NCBI RefSeq assembly: GCF_001425405.1
Contig: NZ_LMQP01000003.1
Coordinates: 492,264 to 556,263 of the forward strand
Reading direction: 5' to 3'
DNA from: Sphingomonas sp. Leaf412
Lineage (GTDB): Bacteria > Pseudomonadota > Alphaproteobacteria > Sphingomonadales > Sphingomonadaceae
Length of the DNA: 64,000 bases
The position numbers and the translations under genes were made by a program. The notes below the pieces were generated by a model, which saw only the letters and a program-made list of their open reading frames with translations, made no database searches and was not told where the DNA came from. Below are positions 1 to 8,083 of this stretch, piece by piece (the stretch's first letter is position 1; the number at the start of each line of letters is the position of its first letter).

Positions 1-30
1 CCGTTCCGGGGAGGATAAGGAGTAACCGGC

Positions 31-1308
31 ATGACCACCTACATCCCCGGCTTCGGCAACCACGTCTCGACCGAGGCGGTGCCCGGCGCGCTCCCCATCG
101 GGCGCAATTCGCCGCAGCGGCCCGCGTTCGGCCTGTATGCCGAGCAGGTGTCGGGCACCGCCTTCACCGCGCCGCGGCACGAGAACCGGCGGTCGTGGCT
201 GTATCGGATGCGCCCCACCGCGGAGCATCCGCCGTTCGTCCGTTACGACGGCGCGCCGCGGTTCGCGCTGGGCGGCGTCGACGCGCCCCTGCCGCCCAAC
301 CGGTTGCGCTGGGATCCGCTCGCCCTGCCGGAGGATGGCGTCGACCTGGTCGACGGCATGACGACGATGCTGGCGAACGGCGACCCCGCCGACCTGGAGG
401 GGGTGGCGCTCCACGTCTATGCCGCGAACCGCGACATGACCGATCGCGTCTTCTTCGACGCGGACGGGGAGCTGCTGTTCGTGCCCGAGCACGGGCGGCT
501 GGAGCTGGTGACCGAATTGGGGCGGATCGAGATCGCGCCGGGGCAGATCGCGCTGGTCCCGCGCGGCATCCGCTTCCGTGCGCTGCTGCCCGACGGCGCG
601 GCGCGCGGCTATATCGCGGAGAATCACGGCAGCCTGTTCCGGCTGCCCGATCTCGGCCCGATCGGCGCCAACGGACTGGCCAACCCGCGCGACTTCGAGA
701 CGCCGTCGGCGTGGTTCGAGGATCGCGATACGCCGACGCAGGTGATCCAGAAGTTCATGGGCACGCTGTGGACGACGACGCTGGATCACAGCCCGCTGGA
801 CGTCGTGGCGTGGCACGGCAACCTTGCGCCGTGGCGGTACGACCTGTCGCGGTTCAACACGATCAACACCGTCAGCTTCGATCATCCCGATCCGTCGATC
901 TTCACGCTGCTGACCTCGCCCAGCGACGTGCCGGGGCGCGCCAATGCGGATTTCGTCATCTTCCCGCCGCGCTGGATGGTGGCGGAGGGGACGTTCCGGC
1001 CGCCGTGGTTCCACCGCAACGTGATGAGCGAGGCGATGGGCCTCATCACCGGCGCCTATGACGCGAAGGCGGAAGGGTTCCGGCCGGGCGGCATCTCGCT
1101 CCACAACCTGATGAGCGGGCACGGCCCCGATCTGGCCAGCTGGAAAGGCGCGAGCGAGGCGGACCTGACGCCGCACAAGATCGACGGGACGATGGCGTTC
1201 ATGCTGGAAAGCTGTTGGCCGTACGCACCGACGCGGTTCGCGCTGGACCATGCGCAGCTGGATTACGACGCGGTGTGGCGCGACTTCCCAAAGGCGGTGT
1301 TGCCATAG
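31..1308 (+). CDS. hmgA: Homogentisate 1,2-dioxygenase
   Basis: Cupin-fold, Fe(II)-dependent dioxygenase that opens the ring of homogentisate to maleylacetoacetate in tyrosine/phenylalanine breakdown; cytosolic. The 425-residue product has the usual length for the family and opens with its typical [13 protein letters not shown]. The expected iron ligands are visible: His328 and Glu334 in FHRNVMSE and His364 in SGHGPD. The ATG follows a purine-rich AAGGAG about 8 nt upstream. The other catabolic enzymes (maleylacetoacetate isomerase, fumarylacetoacetase) are not in view, but the gene starts 30 nt into the window, so they may lie upstream. A palindromic repeat begins 4 nt after the stop codon. 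Confidence 0.97.
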   Translation: MTTYIPGFGNHVSTEAVPGALPIGRNSPQRPAFGLYAEQVSGTAFTAPRHENRRSWLYRMRPTAEHPPFVRYDGAPRFALGGVDAPLPPNRLRWDPLALPEDGVDLVDGMTTMLANGDPADLEGVALHVYAANRDMTDRVFFDADGELLFVPEHGRLELVTELGRIEIAPGQIALVPRGIRFRALLPDGAARGYIAENHGSLFRLPDLGPIGANGLANPRDFETPSAWFEDRDTPTQVIQKFMGTLWTTTLDHSPLDVVAWHGNLAPWRYDLSRFNTINTVSFDHPDPSIFTLLTSPSDVPGRANADFVIFPPRWMVAEGTFRPPWFHRNVMSEAMGLITGAYDAKAEGFRPGGISLHNLMSGHGPDLASWKGASEADLTPHKIDGTMAFMLESCWPYAPTRFALDHAQLDYDAVWRDFPKAVLP

Positions 1309-1311
1309 GTG

Positions 1312-1387
1312 CGTCATCGCGAGCGCAGCGCCGCGATCCGGGGTTGCGCGCGACACGCTGGATTGCTTCGCTACGCGCGCAATGACG
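1312..1387. repeat. Palindromic repeat, family D (GTCATTGCGAG type)
   Basis: An imperfect inverted repeat fills the gap between hmgA and the Rieske gene: the left end reads GTCATCGCGAGCGCAGCG and the right end CGCTACGCGCGCAATGAC. A related half-element ends the EAL gene near 35759. The right terminus contains the ATG used here as the start of the next gene. The arms make this look like a miniature palindromic element; no mobility is shown. Confidence 0.75.
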
Positions 1388-1741
1388 GACAGCGACGATC
1401 GCCTCACCGCCACGCCTGCGGGCGTCCGCCTCGGCCCGCTCGAACAGATCGCGGACGGCGGCGCGCGCAACTTCGTGCTGCAATTGCGTGCGGGCCGGTT
1501 CCACGGCTTCGTCGTGCGGCGCGGGGGCGATGTGGTCGGCTATGTCGATCGCTGCCCGCACATGGGCCTGCCGCTGGCGCGCGTGCTGGACGATTACCTG
1601 GCGCGCGGGCGCATCGCCTGTTCGTGGCACGGCGCGCTGTTCCGGATCGAGGACGGGGAATGCGTCGGCGGTCCGTGCCCCGGCACGCGGCTGACGCCGT
1701 GGCCGGTCGCGGTCGTCGACGGGATCGTCACCACCGGCTGA
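1382..1741 (+). CDS. Rieske [2Fe-2S] domain protein
   Basis: Single-domain Rieske protein of 119 residues. The cluster ligands are clear: Cys58-Pro-His60 and Cys80-Ser-Trp-His83. Small proteins of this type are ferredoxin components of ring-hydroxylating oxygenases or stand-alone electron carriers; which one applies cannot be told here. It lies directly after hmgA on the same strand, which suggests a link to aromatic catabolism (inference). The chosen ATG lies in the end of a palindromic repeat and has no Shine-Dalgarno sequence. No other start codon lies between the repeat and the conserved domain. The 3' end overlaps the convergent nitroreductase gene by 14 nt. Confidence 0.88.
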   Translation: MTDSDDRLTATPAGVRLGPLEQIADGGARNFVLQLRAGRFHGFVVRRGGDVVGYVDRCPHMGLPLARVLDDYLARGRIACSWHGALFRIEDGECVGGPCPGTRLTPWPVAVVDGIVTTG

Positions 1742-2312
1742 CCAGCCGCGCGGGATCGGGGCGCGGTCGCTCCTCCAATGCGCGCGAGGGCGTGCCGATG
1801 AAGACGAACCCCGCGATCCGTTCCGGCGCGGTGCCGAACGCGTCGCGCACGGTGTCGCTGAACGCGGGCCAGCCGGTCAGCCATCCCGCCGCGAAGCCCA
1901 TCGCATGCGCCGCATGGCACAGGTTCATCGTCGCCGCGCCGACCGACAACTCCTGTTCCCACAAGGGGATATGGCTGTCCGTCCGCGGCGACGACAAAGC
2001 GACGACCAGGGCGGGCGCCTGCCGCGCGAACTGTTCCATCGCCTCCAGCTCGACGCGTTTGGCCTCCGGCCGTTCGGCGCGATAGGCATCGACCAGCAGC
2101 GCGGCGAGCGCATCGCGCCGGTCCTCGCCCACGATCGCGAAACGCCACGGCGCAAGCTTCCCATGGTCGGGCGTCCGTCCCGCGATCAGGATCATCTCCA
2201 CCAGCTGCGCATCGGTCGGCCCCGGCGCGGCGAGGTCGCGCGGCTTGCCCGAGCGGCGGGTGGCGAGGAGCGAGAGCGGCGTGGCGGTGTCGTTGAACAT
2301 GGGGCCGGACAT
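1728..2312 (-). CDS. Nitroreductase family protein (YdjA-like)
   Basis: FMN-dependent NAD(P)H oxidoreductase of the nitroreductase superfamily, 194 residues, cytosolic. The family features are the N-terminal RRSGKPRDL that contacts the FMN phosphate, GRTPDHGKLAPWRF, and the C-terminal GFVFIGTPS. The compact form without long insertions resembles E. coli YdjA. The physiological substrate is unknown. An alternative ATG 12 nt downstream (MFNDTATPL) would also fit the family. It converges on the Rieske gene, with their stop codons overlapping. Confidence 0.9.
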   Translation of the reverse strand: MSGPMFNDTATPLSLLATRRSGKPRDLAAPGPTDAQLVEMILIAGRTPDHGKLAPWRFAIVGEDRRDALAALLVDAYRAERPEAKRVELEAMEQFARQAPALVVALSSPRTDSHIPLWEQELSVGAATMNLCHAAHAMGFAAGWLTGWPAFSDTVRDAFGTAPERIAGFVFIGTPSRALEERPRPDPARLVSRW

Positions 2313-2423
2313 AGGCGCGCCGCGAAGGATTTACAGCGCCGGCTTTGCCGCTAGTCTCCGCCGCAACCAAACGCGCCGCACGCGAAGGACGGCGCGATCG
2401 AAGTTCAGGGAGCGTAATCGACC

Positions 2424-4220
2424 ATGGTGGACACGCCGACCGCGGATACCCCGCGCGAGCCGGATATCAGTCACGTCAATCCGGCGGACGAAGCGACGTG
2501 GTTCGGCCATCCGCGCCAGCTTGCGCGGTTGTTCACGACCGAAATGTGGGAGCGGTTCGGCTTCTACGGCATGCGCGCGCTGCTGACGCTGTACCTGACG
2601 AAGCATTTCCTGTTCGGCGATCGCGCGGCGACGGGCCTGTACGGCGGGTTCACCGCGCTGGTGTATCTGACCCCGCTGATCGGCGGCTATCTGGCCGACC
2701 AGTATCTGGGGTCGAAGCGCGCGGTGAAGTTCGGCGCGATCCTGATGGCGCTGGGCTATTTCACGCTCTGCTTCGGCGGCGAGACGTCGCGTCCCTACGC
2801 GCTGGTCGACGGGCAGCGGTACGAGGTCGCGATCGACCAACGCGCGGGCGTGGAGACGCGCTATGTCGTGGACGGCGCGCAACGGCTGGCCATCCGCGGC
2901 AACGACGACGGCACGGTGTCGCTGCTCGACCCCGCGGGCGCGACCGCGCGCACCGTTGCGCCGGGCGCGTTCCAGTCGGAGGCGGATCGCAGCCCGTTCT
3001 ACGTCACGATCATGCTGCTGGCGCTGTGCATGGTGTCGGTCGGCAACGGCTTCTTCAAACCCAATATCTCCACCATGGTGGGCGAATTGTACGCCACCGG
3101 CGACCGGCGGCGCGATACCGGGTTCACGATCTTCTACATGGGCATCAACCTCGGCTCGCTGGGATCGCAATTGCTGTGCCCGCTACTGGCCACCACGATC
3201 GGCTGGTGGGCGGGCTTCGGCCTGGCCGCGGTCGGCATGTTGTTCAGCTGGTTCCTGATCCAGTTCGATGGCGGGCGGCTGAACGGCTATGGCGAGGCGC
3301 CGGTGACGCCGGGGCAGAAGGACCGCGCGCTGGGCATCTATGCCGCCGCATTGCTGGGCGTGCCGATCTTCTACCTGCTGTTCACGAACCTGATGAACGC
3401 GCCGGAGCCGGTCGCGGGATCGGGTATCCTGGGCTACATCCTCGCGCTGCCGCTGATGGGCAAGTTGCTGTTCGGCACGTTCATCGTCGCGGTGCCCGCC
3501 ATCCTGGGCTGGTCGTGGGCGAAGGGCAGTCGGGCGGAGTTCCAGATGATGCTGGCCGCGATCGTGCTGATCGTGTTCAACGTCGTGTTCTGGACCCTGT
3601 TCGAGCAGGCGGGGTCGAGCCTGACGTTGTTCGCGGACCGCAACACCGATCTGTCGATCTTCGGCCTGTTCTCGATCTCCGCCGGCCAGACGCAGTTCTT
3701 CAACGCCTTCTTCATCGTCCTGTTCGCGCCGATCATGGCGGCGATGTGGACGAAGCTGGCGGCGGCGGGGCGCGAACCGTCGATCCCGGTGAAGTTCGGC
3801 ATCGCGCTGATCGGCGTCGGGCTCGGCTTCCTGTTCCTGGTGTGGGGCGCGCAGTTCGCGGGGCCGGATTTCAAGGTCGCGATCTGGTGGCTGGCGGGCC
3901 TGTACCTGATCCATTCCATCGCCGAACTGTGCATCTCGCCCGTGGGCCTGAGCATGATAACGAAGCTGTCGATCGCGCGGATCGTCGGCCTGATGATGGG
4001 GGTGTGGTTCCTGTCGATCTCCGTCGCGCAATATGTCGCGGGCGTCGTCGCGCAGGTGGCGAGCGTGGAGACGGTCGGCGGGCAGGTGACCAACCTGAAG
4101 GTCAGCCTGGACACGTACAACGACGTGTTCTGGACGATCGGGCTGGTCGCCGCGGGCATCGGCGTGCTGCTGCTCGCGATCTCGCCGCTGATCCGCAAGT
4201 GGATGCACGGCGTGCAGTAA
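2424..4220 (+). CDS. POT/PTR2-family peptide:H+ symporter
   Basis: Inner-membrane proton-coupled di/tripeptide transporter of the POT (SLC15) family, 598 residues. The N terminus shows the family motif EMWERFGFYGMRALLTLYL with the ExxER-type proton-coupling signature, followed by GFTALVYLTPLIGGYLAD. The C-terminal half carries WTLFEQAG and a FxSPxG-like ELCISPVGLS segment. It is longer than typical bacterial members (about 500 residues) because of a hydrophilic insert at residues 117-190, between the third and fourth membrane segments. The NnrU gene follows 12 nt downstream and is probably cotranscribed. Confidence 0.93.
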   Translation: MVDTPTADTPREPDISHVNPADEATWFGHPRQLARLFTTEMWERFGFYGMRALLTLYLTKHFLFGDRAATGLYGGFTALVYLTPLIGGYLADQYLGSKRAVKFGAILMALGYFTLCFGGETSRPYALVDGQRYEVAIDQRAGVETRYVVDGAQRLAIRGNDDGTVSLLDPAGATARTVAPGAFQSEADRSPFYVTIMLLALCMVSVGNGFFKPNISTMVGELYATGDRRRDTGFTIFYMGINLGSLGSQLLCPLLATTIGWWAGFGLAAVGMLFSWFLIQFDGGRLNGYGEAPVTPGQKDRALGIYAAALLGVPIFYLLFTNLMNAPEPVAGSGILGYILALPLMGKLLFGTFIVAVPAILGWSWAKGSRAEFQMMLAAIVLIVFNVVFWTLFEQAGSSLTLFADRNTDLSIFGLFSISAGQTQFFNAFFIVLFAPIMAAMWTKLAAAGREPSIPVKFGIALIGVGLGFLFLVWGAQFAGPDFKVAIWWLAGLYLIHSIAELCISPVGLSMITKLSIARIVGLMMGVWFLSISVAQYVAGVVAQVASVETVGGQVTNLKVSLDTYNDVFWTIGLVAAGIGVLLLAISPLIRKWMHGVQ

Positions 4221-4232
4221 GGGGATGACCGC

Positions 4233-4919
4233 ATGAACGACGTACTGCTTGCCGCCGTCGCGTTCGTGGGGACGCACTTCCTGTTGTCGCACCCCCTGCG
4301 CGCGCCGATGGTCGCGCGACTGGGGGAGCGGGGTTTCCTCGGCGTCTATTCGCTCGTCGCCTTCGCCACCTTGGGCTGGCTCGCCGTCGTCTACCGCGCC
4401 GCGCCGGCGGGAACGCCGTTATGGCCGGTCGGCGACGGGCTATGGGCGGTCGCGACGATCGCGATGCTGGTGGCGAGCATGTTGTTCCTGGGGTCGCTGG
4501 TCCGCAACCCCGCGCTGCCCGATCCGGGTGCGGCGACCAGGCCGGTGCCCGAGGCGCATGGCGTGTTCGCGGTGACGCGGCATCCGATGATGTGGGCGTT
4601 CGCGCTGTGGGGGCTGTCGCACATCCTGGTCTATCCCGACCCGTCGAACGTCGTCCTGTGCCTCGCCGTCATCGTCCTGGCGCTGGTCGGCGCGCATATG
4701 CAGGATCGCAAGAAAGCGGCGTTGCAGCCCGATTTCTGGCCGGAATGGGAGCGGCGCACCAGCTACCTCCCCTCCGCCGCGATCGTGCGGGGGCGGGCGC
4801 GGATCGGAAAGCTGGGGATGCACACGATCGCGGGGGGCGTGCTGGTGTGGCTGGTCGCGACCTGGGCGCATGTCCCGCTGGCGGGGTGGGCGGCCGGAAT
4901 ATGGCGCTGGATCGACTGA
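4233..4919 (+). CDS. NnrU family membrane protein
   Basis: Integral membrane protein of 228 residues with about six hydrophobic segments. It matches the NnrU family (related to isoprenylcysteine methyltransferase-like membrane proteins) in the THFLLSHPLRAPMVARLGERG opening and the central VTRHPMMWAFALWGLSH. In some denitrifiers NnrU accompanies nitric-oxide metabolism, but no denitrification gene is present here, so the role is open. The ATG follows GGGGATGACCGC, and the gene sits 12 nt after the peptide transporter, suggesting one operon. Confidence 0.87.
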   Translation: MNDVLLAAVAFVGTHFLLSHPLRAPMVARLGERGFLGVYSLVAFATLGWLAVVYRAAPAGTPLWPVGDGLWAVATIAMLVASMLFLGSLVRNPALPDPGAATRPVPEAHGVFAVTRHPMMWAFALWGLSHILVYPDPSNVVLCLAVIVLALVGAHMQDRKKAALQPDFWPEWERRTSYLPSAAIVRGRARIGKLGMHTIAGGVLVWLVATWAHVPLAGWAAGIWRWID

Positions 4920-5007
4920 CCCCGAACAAAAGTTGCGTCCGCATCTGGCGACACGAAACGAAACAGGACATGAGCATCGCCACCGGCCATGATGCCGGCG
5001 GGAGAGA

Positions 5008-6159
5008 ATGATGTCGGCGCAGATCGCAAGCAGGGTCGAGGCGTTCGTGCGCGACGTGGTGGCGCCGTACGAGCGCGATCCACGGTGCGGCGCGCATGGC
5101 CCGTCCGACGCCCTGGTCGCCGAATTGCGCGAGAAGGCGCGGGCGGCGGGCGTGCTGACCCCGCATATCCTGGCCGACGGCACGCACCTGCATCACCGCG
5201 ACGTCGCGGTGGTCCTGCGCGCCGCGGGCCTCTCCCCGCTCGGCCCGGTGGCGGTCAACGTCGCCGCGCCGGACGAGGGCAACATGTACCTGCTGGGCCA
5301 GCGCGCGAGCGCGGAACAGAAGGCGCGCTTCCTCGACCCCATGGTCCGCGGCGAGGCGCGATCCGCCTTCTTCATGACCGAGCCCGCGAGCGAGGGCGGC
5401 GCGGGGAGCGACCCGTCGATGATGCAGACGCGCGCGGTGCGCGACGGCAACCACTGGGTCGTGACCGGGCGCAAGGCGTTCATCACGGGCGCGGAAGGGG
5501 CGAAGGTCGGCATCGTCATGGCGATGGCCGATGAAGGCGCGACGATGTTCCTGGTCGACCTGCCCGATCCGGCGATCCGGATCGAGCGCGTGCTGGACAC
5601 GATCGACAGCTCGATGCCCGGCGGCCATGCGGTGGTCGCGATCGACGGCCTGCGTATCCCGGCGGACCAGATGCTGGGCGACCCCGGCGACGGGTTCAAG
5701 CTGGCGCAGGTCCGGCTCGCGCCCGCGCGGCTGACGCATTGCATGCGCTGGCTGGGCGCGTGCATCCGCGCGAACGAGATCGCGACCGACTATGCCTGCC
5801 GCCGCCACGCGTTCGGCAAGCCGCTGGTGGATCACGAGGGCGTCGGCTTCATGCTGGCTGAGAATATGATCGACCTGAAGCAGGCCGAGCTGATGATCGA
5901 CTGGTGCGCAGGTGTGCTGGACGACGGGCATCTGGGGACGGTCGAAAGCTCGATGGCGAAGGTCGCGGTGTCGGAAGCGCTGATGCGGATCGCGGACCGG
6001 TGCGTGCAGGTGATGGGCGGCACCGGCGTGACCGGCGACACGATCGTGGAGCAGGTGTTCCGCGAAATCCGCGCCTTCCGCATCTACGACGGCCCGACCG
6101 AGGTGCATAAGTGGAGCCTCGCGAAGAAGGTGAAGCGCGACTGGAAGGCGGCGCAGTAA
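5008..6159 (+). CDS. Acyl-CoA dehydrogenase family protein
   Basis: FAD-dependent acyl-CoA dehydrogenase of 383 residues, using acyl-CoA with electron-transfer flavoprotein as acceptor. Family features include FFMTEPASEGGAGSDPSMM (FAD/substrate loop), VTGRKAFITGAEGAKVG, the helical ACRRHAFGKPLVDHEG, and the C-terminal IYDGPTEVHKWSLAKKVKR. It resembles the ACAD10/11-like branch rather than the short-chain enzymes (inference). ATG ATG occurs at the start; the second (5011) is equally possible, and GGGAGAGA precedes both. An acyl-CoA ligase follows across a repeat, so the pair probably degrades a fatty or branched acid. Confidence 0.93.
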   Translation: MMSAQIASRVEAFVRDVVAPYERDPRCGAHGPSDALVAELREKARAAGVLTPHILADGTHLHHRDVAVVLRAAGLSPLGPVAVNVAAPDEGNMYLLGQRASAEQKARFLDPMVRGEARSAFFMTEPASEGGAGSDPSMMQTRAVRDGNHWVVTGRKAFITGAEGAKVGIVMAMADEGATMFLVDLPDPAIRIERVLDTIDSSMPGGHAVVAIDGLRIPADQMLGDPGDGFKLAQVRLAPARLTHCMRWLGACIRANEIATDYACRRHAFGKPLVDHEGVGFMLAENMIDLKQAELMIDWCAGVLDDGHLGTVESSMAKVAVSEALMRIADRCVQVMGGTGVTGDTIVEQVFREIRAFRIYDGPTEVHKWSLAKKVKRDWKAAQ

Positions 6160-6160
6160 A

Positions 6161-6267
6161 CCCCCACCCCGGCAAACGCCGGGGTCCAGTTGGGGGACGC
6201 AGGTGATGAGGGACGGCGCGTCGTAACGGCGGCCTTCCCGACTGGACCCCGGCCTTCGCCGGGGTGG
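6161..6267. repeat. Palindromic repeat, family B (ACCCCGGC...GCCGGGGT hairpins)
   Basis: Two GC-rich hairpins of the same family, ACCCCGGC-AAAC-GCCGGGGT and ACCCCGGC-CTTC-GCCGGGGT, sit in inverted orientation about 50 nt apart between the dehydrogenase and ligase genes. GTCCAGT and ACTGGAC flank the inner sides. A related element is embedded in frame in mutL (44472-44545), and a degenerate part occurs near 30205. The ligase ribosome-binding site begins just after the right end. Confidence 0.8.
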
Positions 6268-6281
6268 TAGAGGAGAGCGAC

Positions 6282-7907
6282 GTGTACGGATTGATGCAGG
6301 ACGTGGGGCTGACGGTCGACCGGATCCTCGATCACGCGGGCGCGTGGTATCCCGCGCGCGAGATCGTCAGCCGGGAGATCGACGGATCGGTCAGCCGCAG
6401 CGATTACGCCACGCTGCATGCGGATGCGAAGCGGGTGTCGAACGCGCTTGCGGCGGCCGGGATCGCGCCGGGCGATCGCGTCGCGACGATGGGATGGAAC
6501 GGCGCGCGGCATCTGGCGGCGTGGTTCGGCACGACGAACATGGGCGCGGTCCTGCATACGCTCAACCCGCGGCTGTTCCCCGAACAGATCGCCTATATCG
6601 CCAACCACGCGGGCGACCGGCTGCTGTTCGCCGATCCCGCCTGCGCGCCGCTGATCGACGCGCTGCTCGCGGCGGCGCCGTCGATCGAGACGGTGGTGTA
6701 CCTATGCGCGCCGCACGACCTGCCCGTGACCGCGCACCGGGCGGTGGCGTTCGATGCGTGGATCGACGGCCATGGGACGGACGCGACATGGGGCGCGTTC
6801 GACGAGCGGCAGGCGTGCGGCCTGTGCTACACCAGCGGCACGACGGGCAATCCGAAGGGCGTGCTGTATTCGCACCGCTCCAATTACCTGCACACGATGC
6901 TGACGTTGCAGGCCGATGCGCTGGCATTGTCGCAGCGCGATTCGATCCTGCTGGTCGTGCCGATGTATCATGCGAATGCGTGGGGCGTGGTCTATTCCGC
7001 GCCCGCGGTCGGCGCGAAACTGGTCCTGCCGGGGCAGAAGATGGACGGCACGTCGATCTATCGCCAGATCGAGGACGAGGGCGTCACCTTCTCCGCCGCG
7101 GTGCCGACCGTCTGGCAGGGGCTGTTGCAGCATCTGCGCGCGACCGGCGACCGCTTCTCGACGCTGAAGCGCGTCGTGATCGGCGGGTCCGCGGTGCCCG
7201 AATCGCTCGTGCGCGGGTTCCAGGACGATTACGGGGTGGAGGTGATCCAAGGCTGGGGCATGACGGAAACCTCCCCGCTGGCCACGCTGTCGACGCCGAC
7301 CGCGGACGTGATGGCGCAGCCGTACGACGAACAGGTGCGGCGAAAGGCGATGCAGGGCCGGTTGATGTGCGGGCTGGAGCTGAAGCTGGCCGACGACGAG
7401 GGCAGGCGCCTGCCGCATGACGGGAAGACCGCGGGACGGCTGCTGATAAAGGGGCCGACGATCACCTCCGGCTATTTCGGCGGCGAGGGCGGGGACGTGC
7501 TGGATGACGAGGGGTTCTTCGACACCGGCGACGTGTCCACGATCGACGCCGACGGCTATATGCAGATCACCGATCGCGCGAAGGATATCGTGAAATCGGG
7601 CGGCGAGTGGATCAGTTCGATCGAGATCGAGAACATCGCCACCGGCCACCCCGCGGTCGCGATCGCGGCGGTCATCGGCGTGCATCATCCCAAATGGGAC
7701 GAGCGGCCGATCCTGCTGGTGCAGAAGGCGCCCGATGCGGACTGCTGCAAGGACGACGTCCTGTCCTACCTGGACGGGAAGATCGCCAAATGGTGGATGC
7801 CCGACGACGTGGTGCTGGTCGACAGCATCCCGCTGGGCGCGACGGGGAAGATCGACAAGAAGCTGATCCGGCAGCGCATGGCCGACTATCGCCTGCCCGG
7901 GGTGTGA
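6282..7907 (+). CDS. Long/medium-chain fatty-acid-CoA ligase
   Basis: ATP-dependent acyl-CoA synthetase (ANL superfamily), 541 residues. It has the P-loop-like [11 protein letters not shown] near residue 183, [10 protein letters not shown] near 324, the YFDTGD-type [27 protein letters not shown], and the C-terminal [10 protein letters not shown] with the catalytic lysine. I place the start at GTG 6282 because [19 protein letters not shown] matches the conserved beginning of this family and GAGGAGA lies 6 nt upstream. A further upstream GTG at 6264 would only add repeat-derived residues. It probably activates the acid whose CoA ester the preceding dehydrogenase oxidises. Confidence 0.93.
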   Translation: MYGLMQDVGLTVDRILDHAGAWYPAREIVSREIDGSVSRSDYATLHADAKRVSNALAAAGIAPGDRVATMGWNGARHLAAWFGTTNMGAVLHTLNPRLFPEQIAYIANHAGDRLLFADPACAPLIDALLAAAPSIETVVYLCAPHDLPVTAHRAVAFDAWIDGHGTDATWGAFDERQACGLCYTSGTTGNPKGVLYSHRSNYLHTMLTLQADALALSQRDSILLVVPMYHANAWGVVYSAPAVGAKLVLPGQKMDGTSIYRQIEDEGVTFSAAVPTVWQGLLQHLRATGDRFSTLKRVVIGGSAVPESLVRGFQDDYGVEVIQGWGMTETSPLATLSTPTADVMAQPYDEQVRRKAMQGRLMCGLELKLADDEGRRLPHDGKTAGRLLIKGPTITSGYFGGEGGDVLDDEGFFDTGDVSTIDADGYMQITDRAKDIVKSGGEWISSIEIENIATGHPAVAIAAVIGVHHPKWDERPILLVQKAPDADCCKDDVLSYLDGKIAKWWMPDDVVLVDSIPLGATGKIDKKLIRQRMADYRLPGV

Positions 7908-8046
7908 CCCGACGCGGCGCCGGGTGTCGCCCCCGGGACACAGCCGCTCGCCATCCCGTTACGATCGTGGCCGAAACGATTGACAGTGTCCCCGCTTTGG
8001 CGCTTGGCAGGGCGCCCGCAACGCGACGGCGTTTCGCGGTGCTTGA

Positions 8047-8060
8047 TGTAACCGGTTACA
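8047..8060. promoter_or_regulatory. LacI-type palindromic operator before the TonB receptor
   Basis: TGTAACCGGTTACA is a perfect 14-bp palindrome with the central CG typical of LacI/GalR-family operators. It ends 23 nt before the receptor ATG. Operators of this AACCGGTT type control sugar-uptake TonB receptors in Caulobacter, Xanthomonas and sphingomonads. No LacI-family regulator gene is present in this window, so the cognate protein must act in trans. Confidence 0.65.
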
Positions 8061-8083
8061 AGCCGGATGGGGAGGAACTGGAA

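Noticed and set aside
2345-4228. Long same-strand frame overlapping the POT gene
   Set aside because: Frame-shifted shadow rich in Arg/Gly/Val with no membrane segments; the other frame encodes the real transporter.
4233-4919. Denitrification locus suggested by NnrU
   Set aside because: No nitrite or nitric-oxide reductase gene nearby; the flanks are a peptide transporter and an acyl-CoA dehydrogenase.
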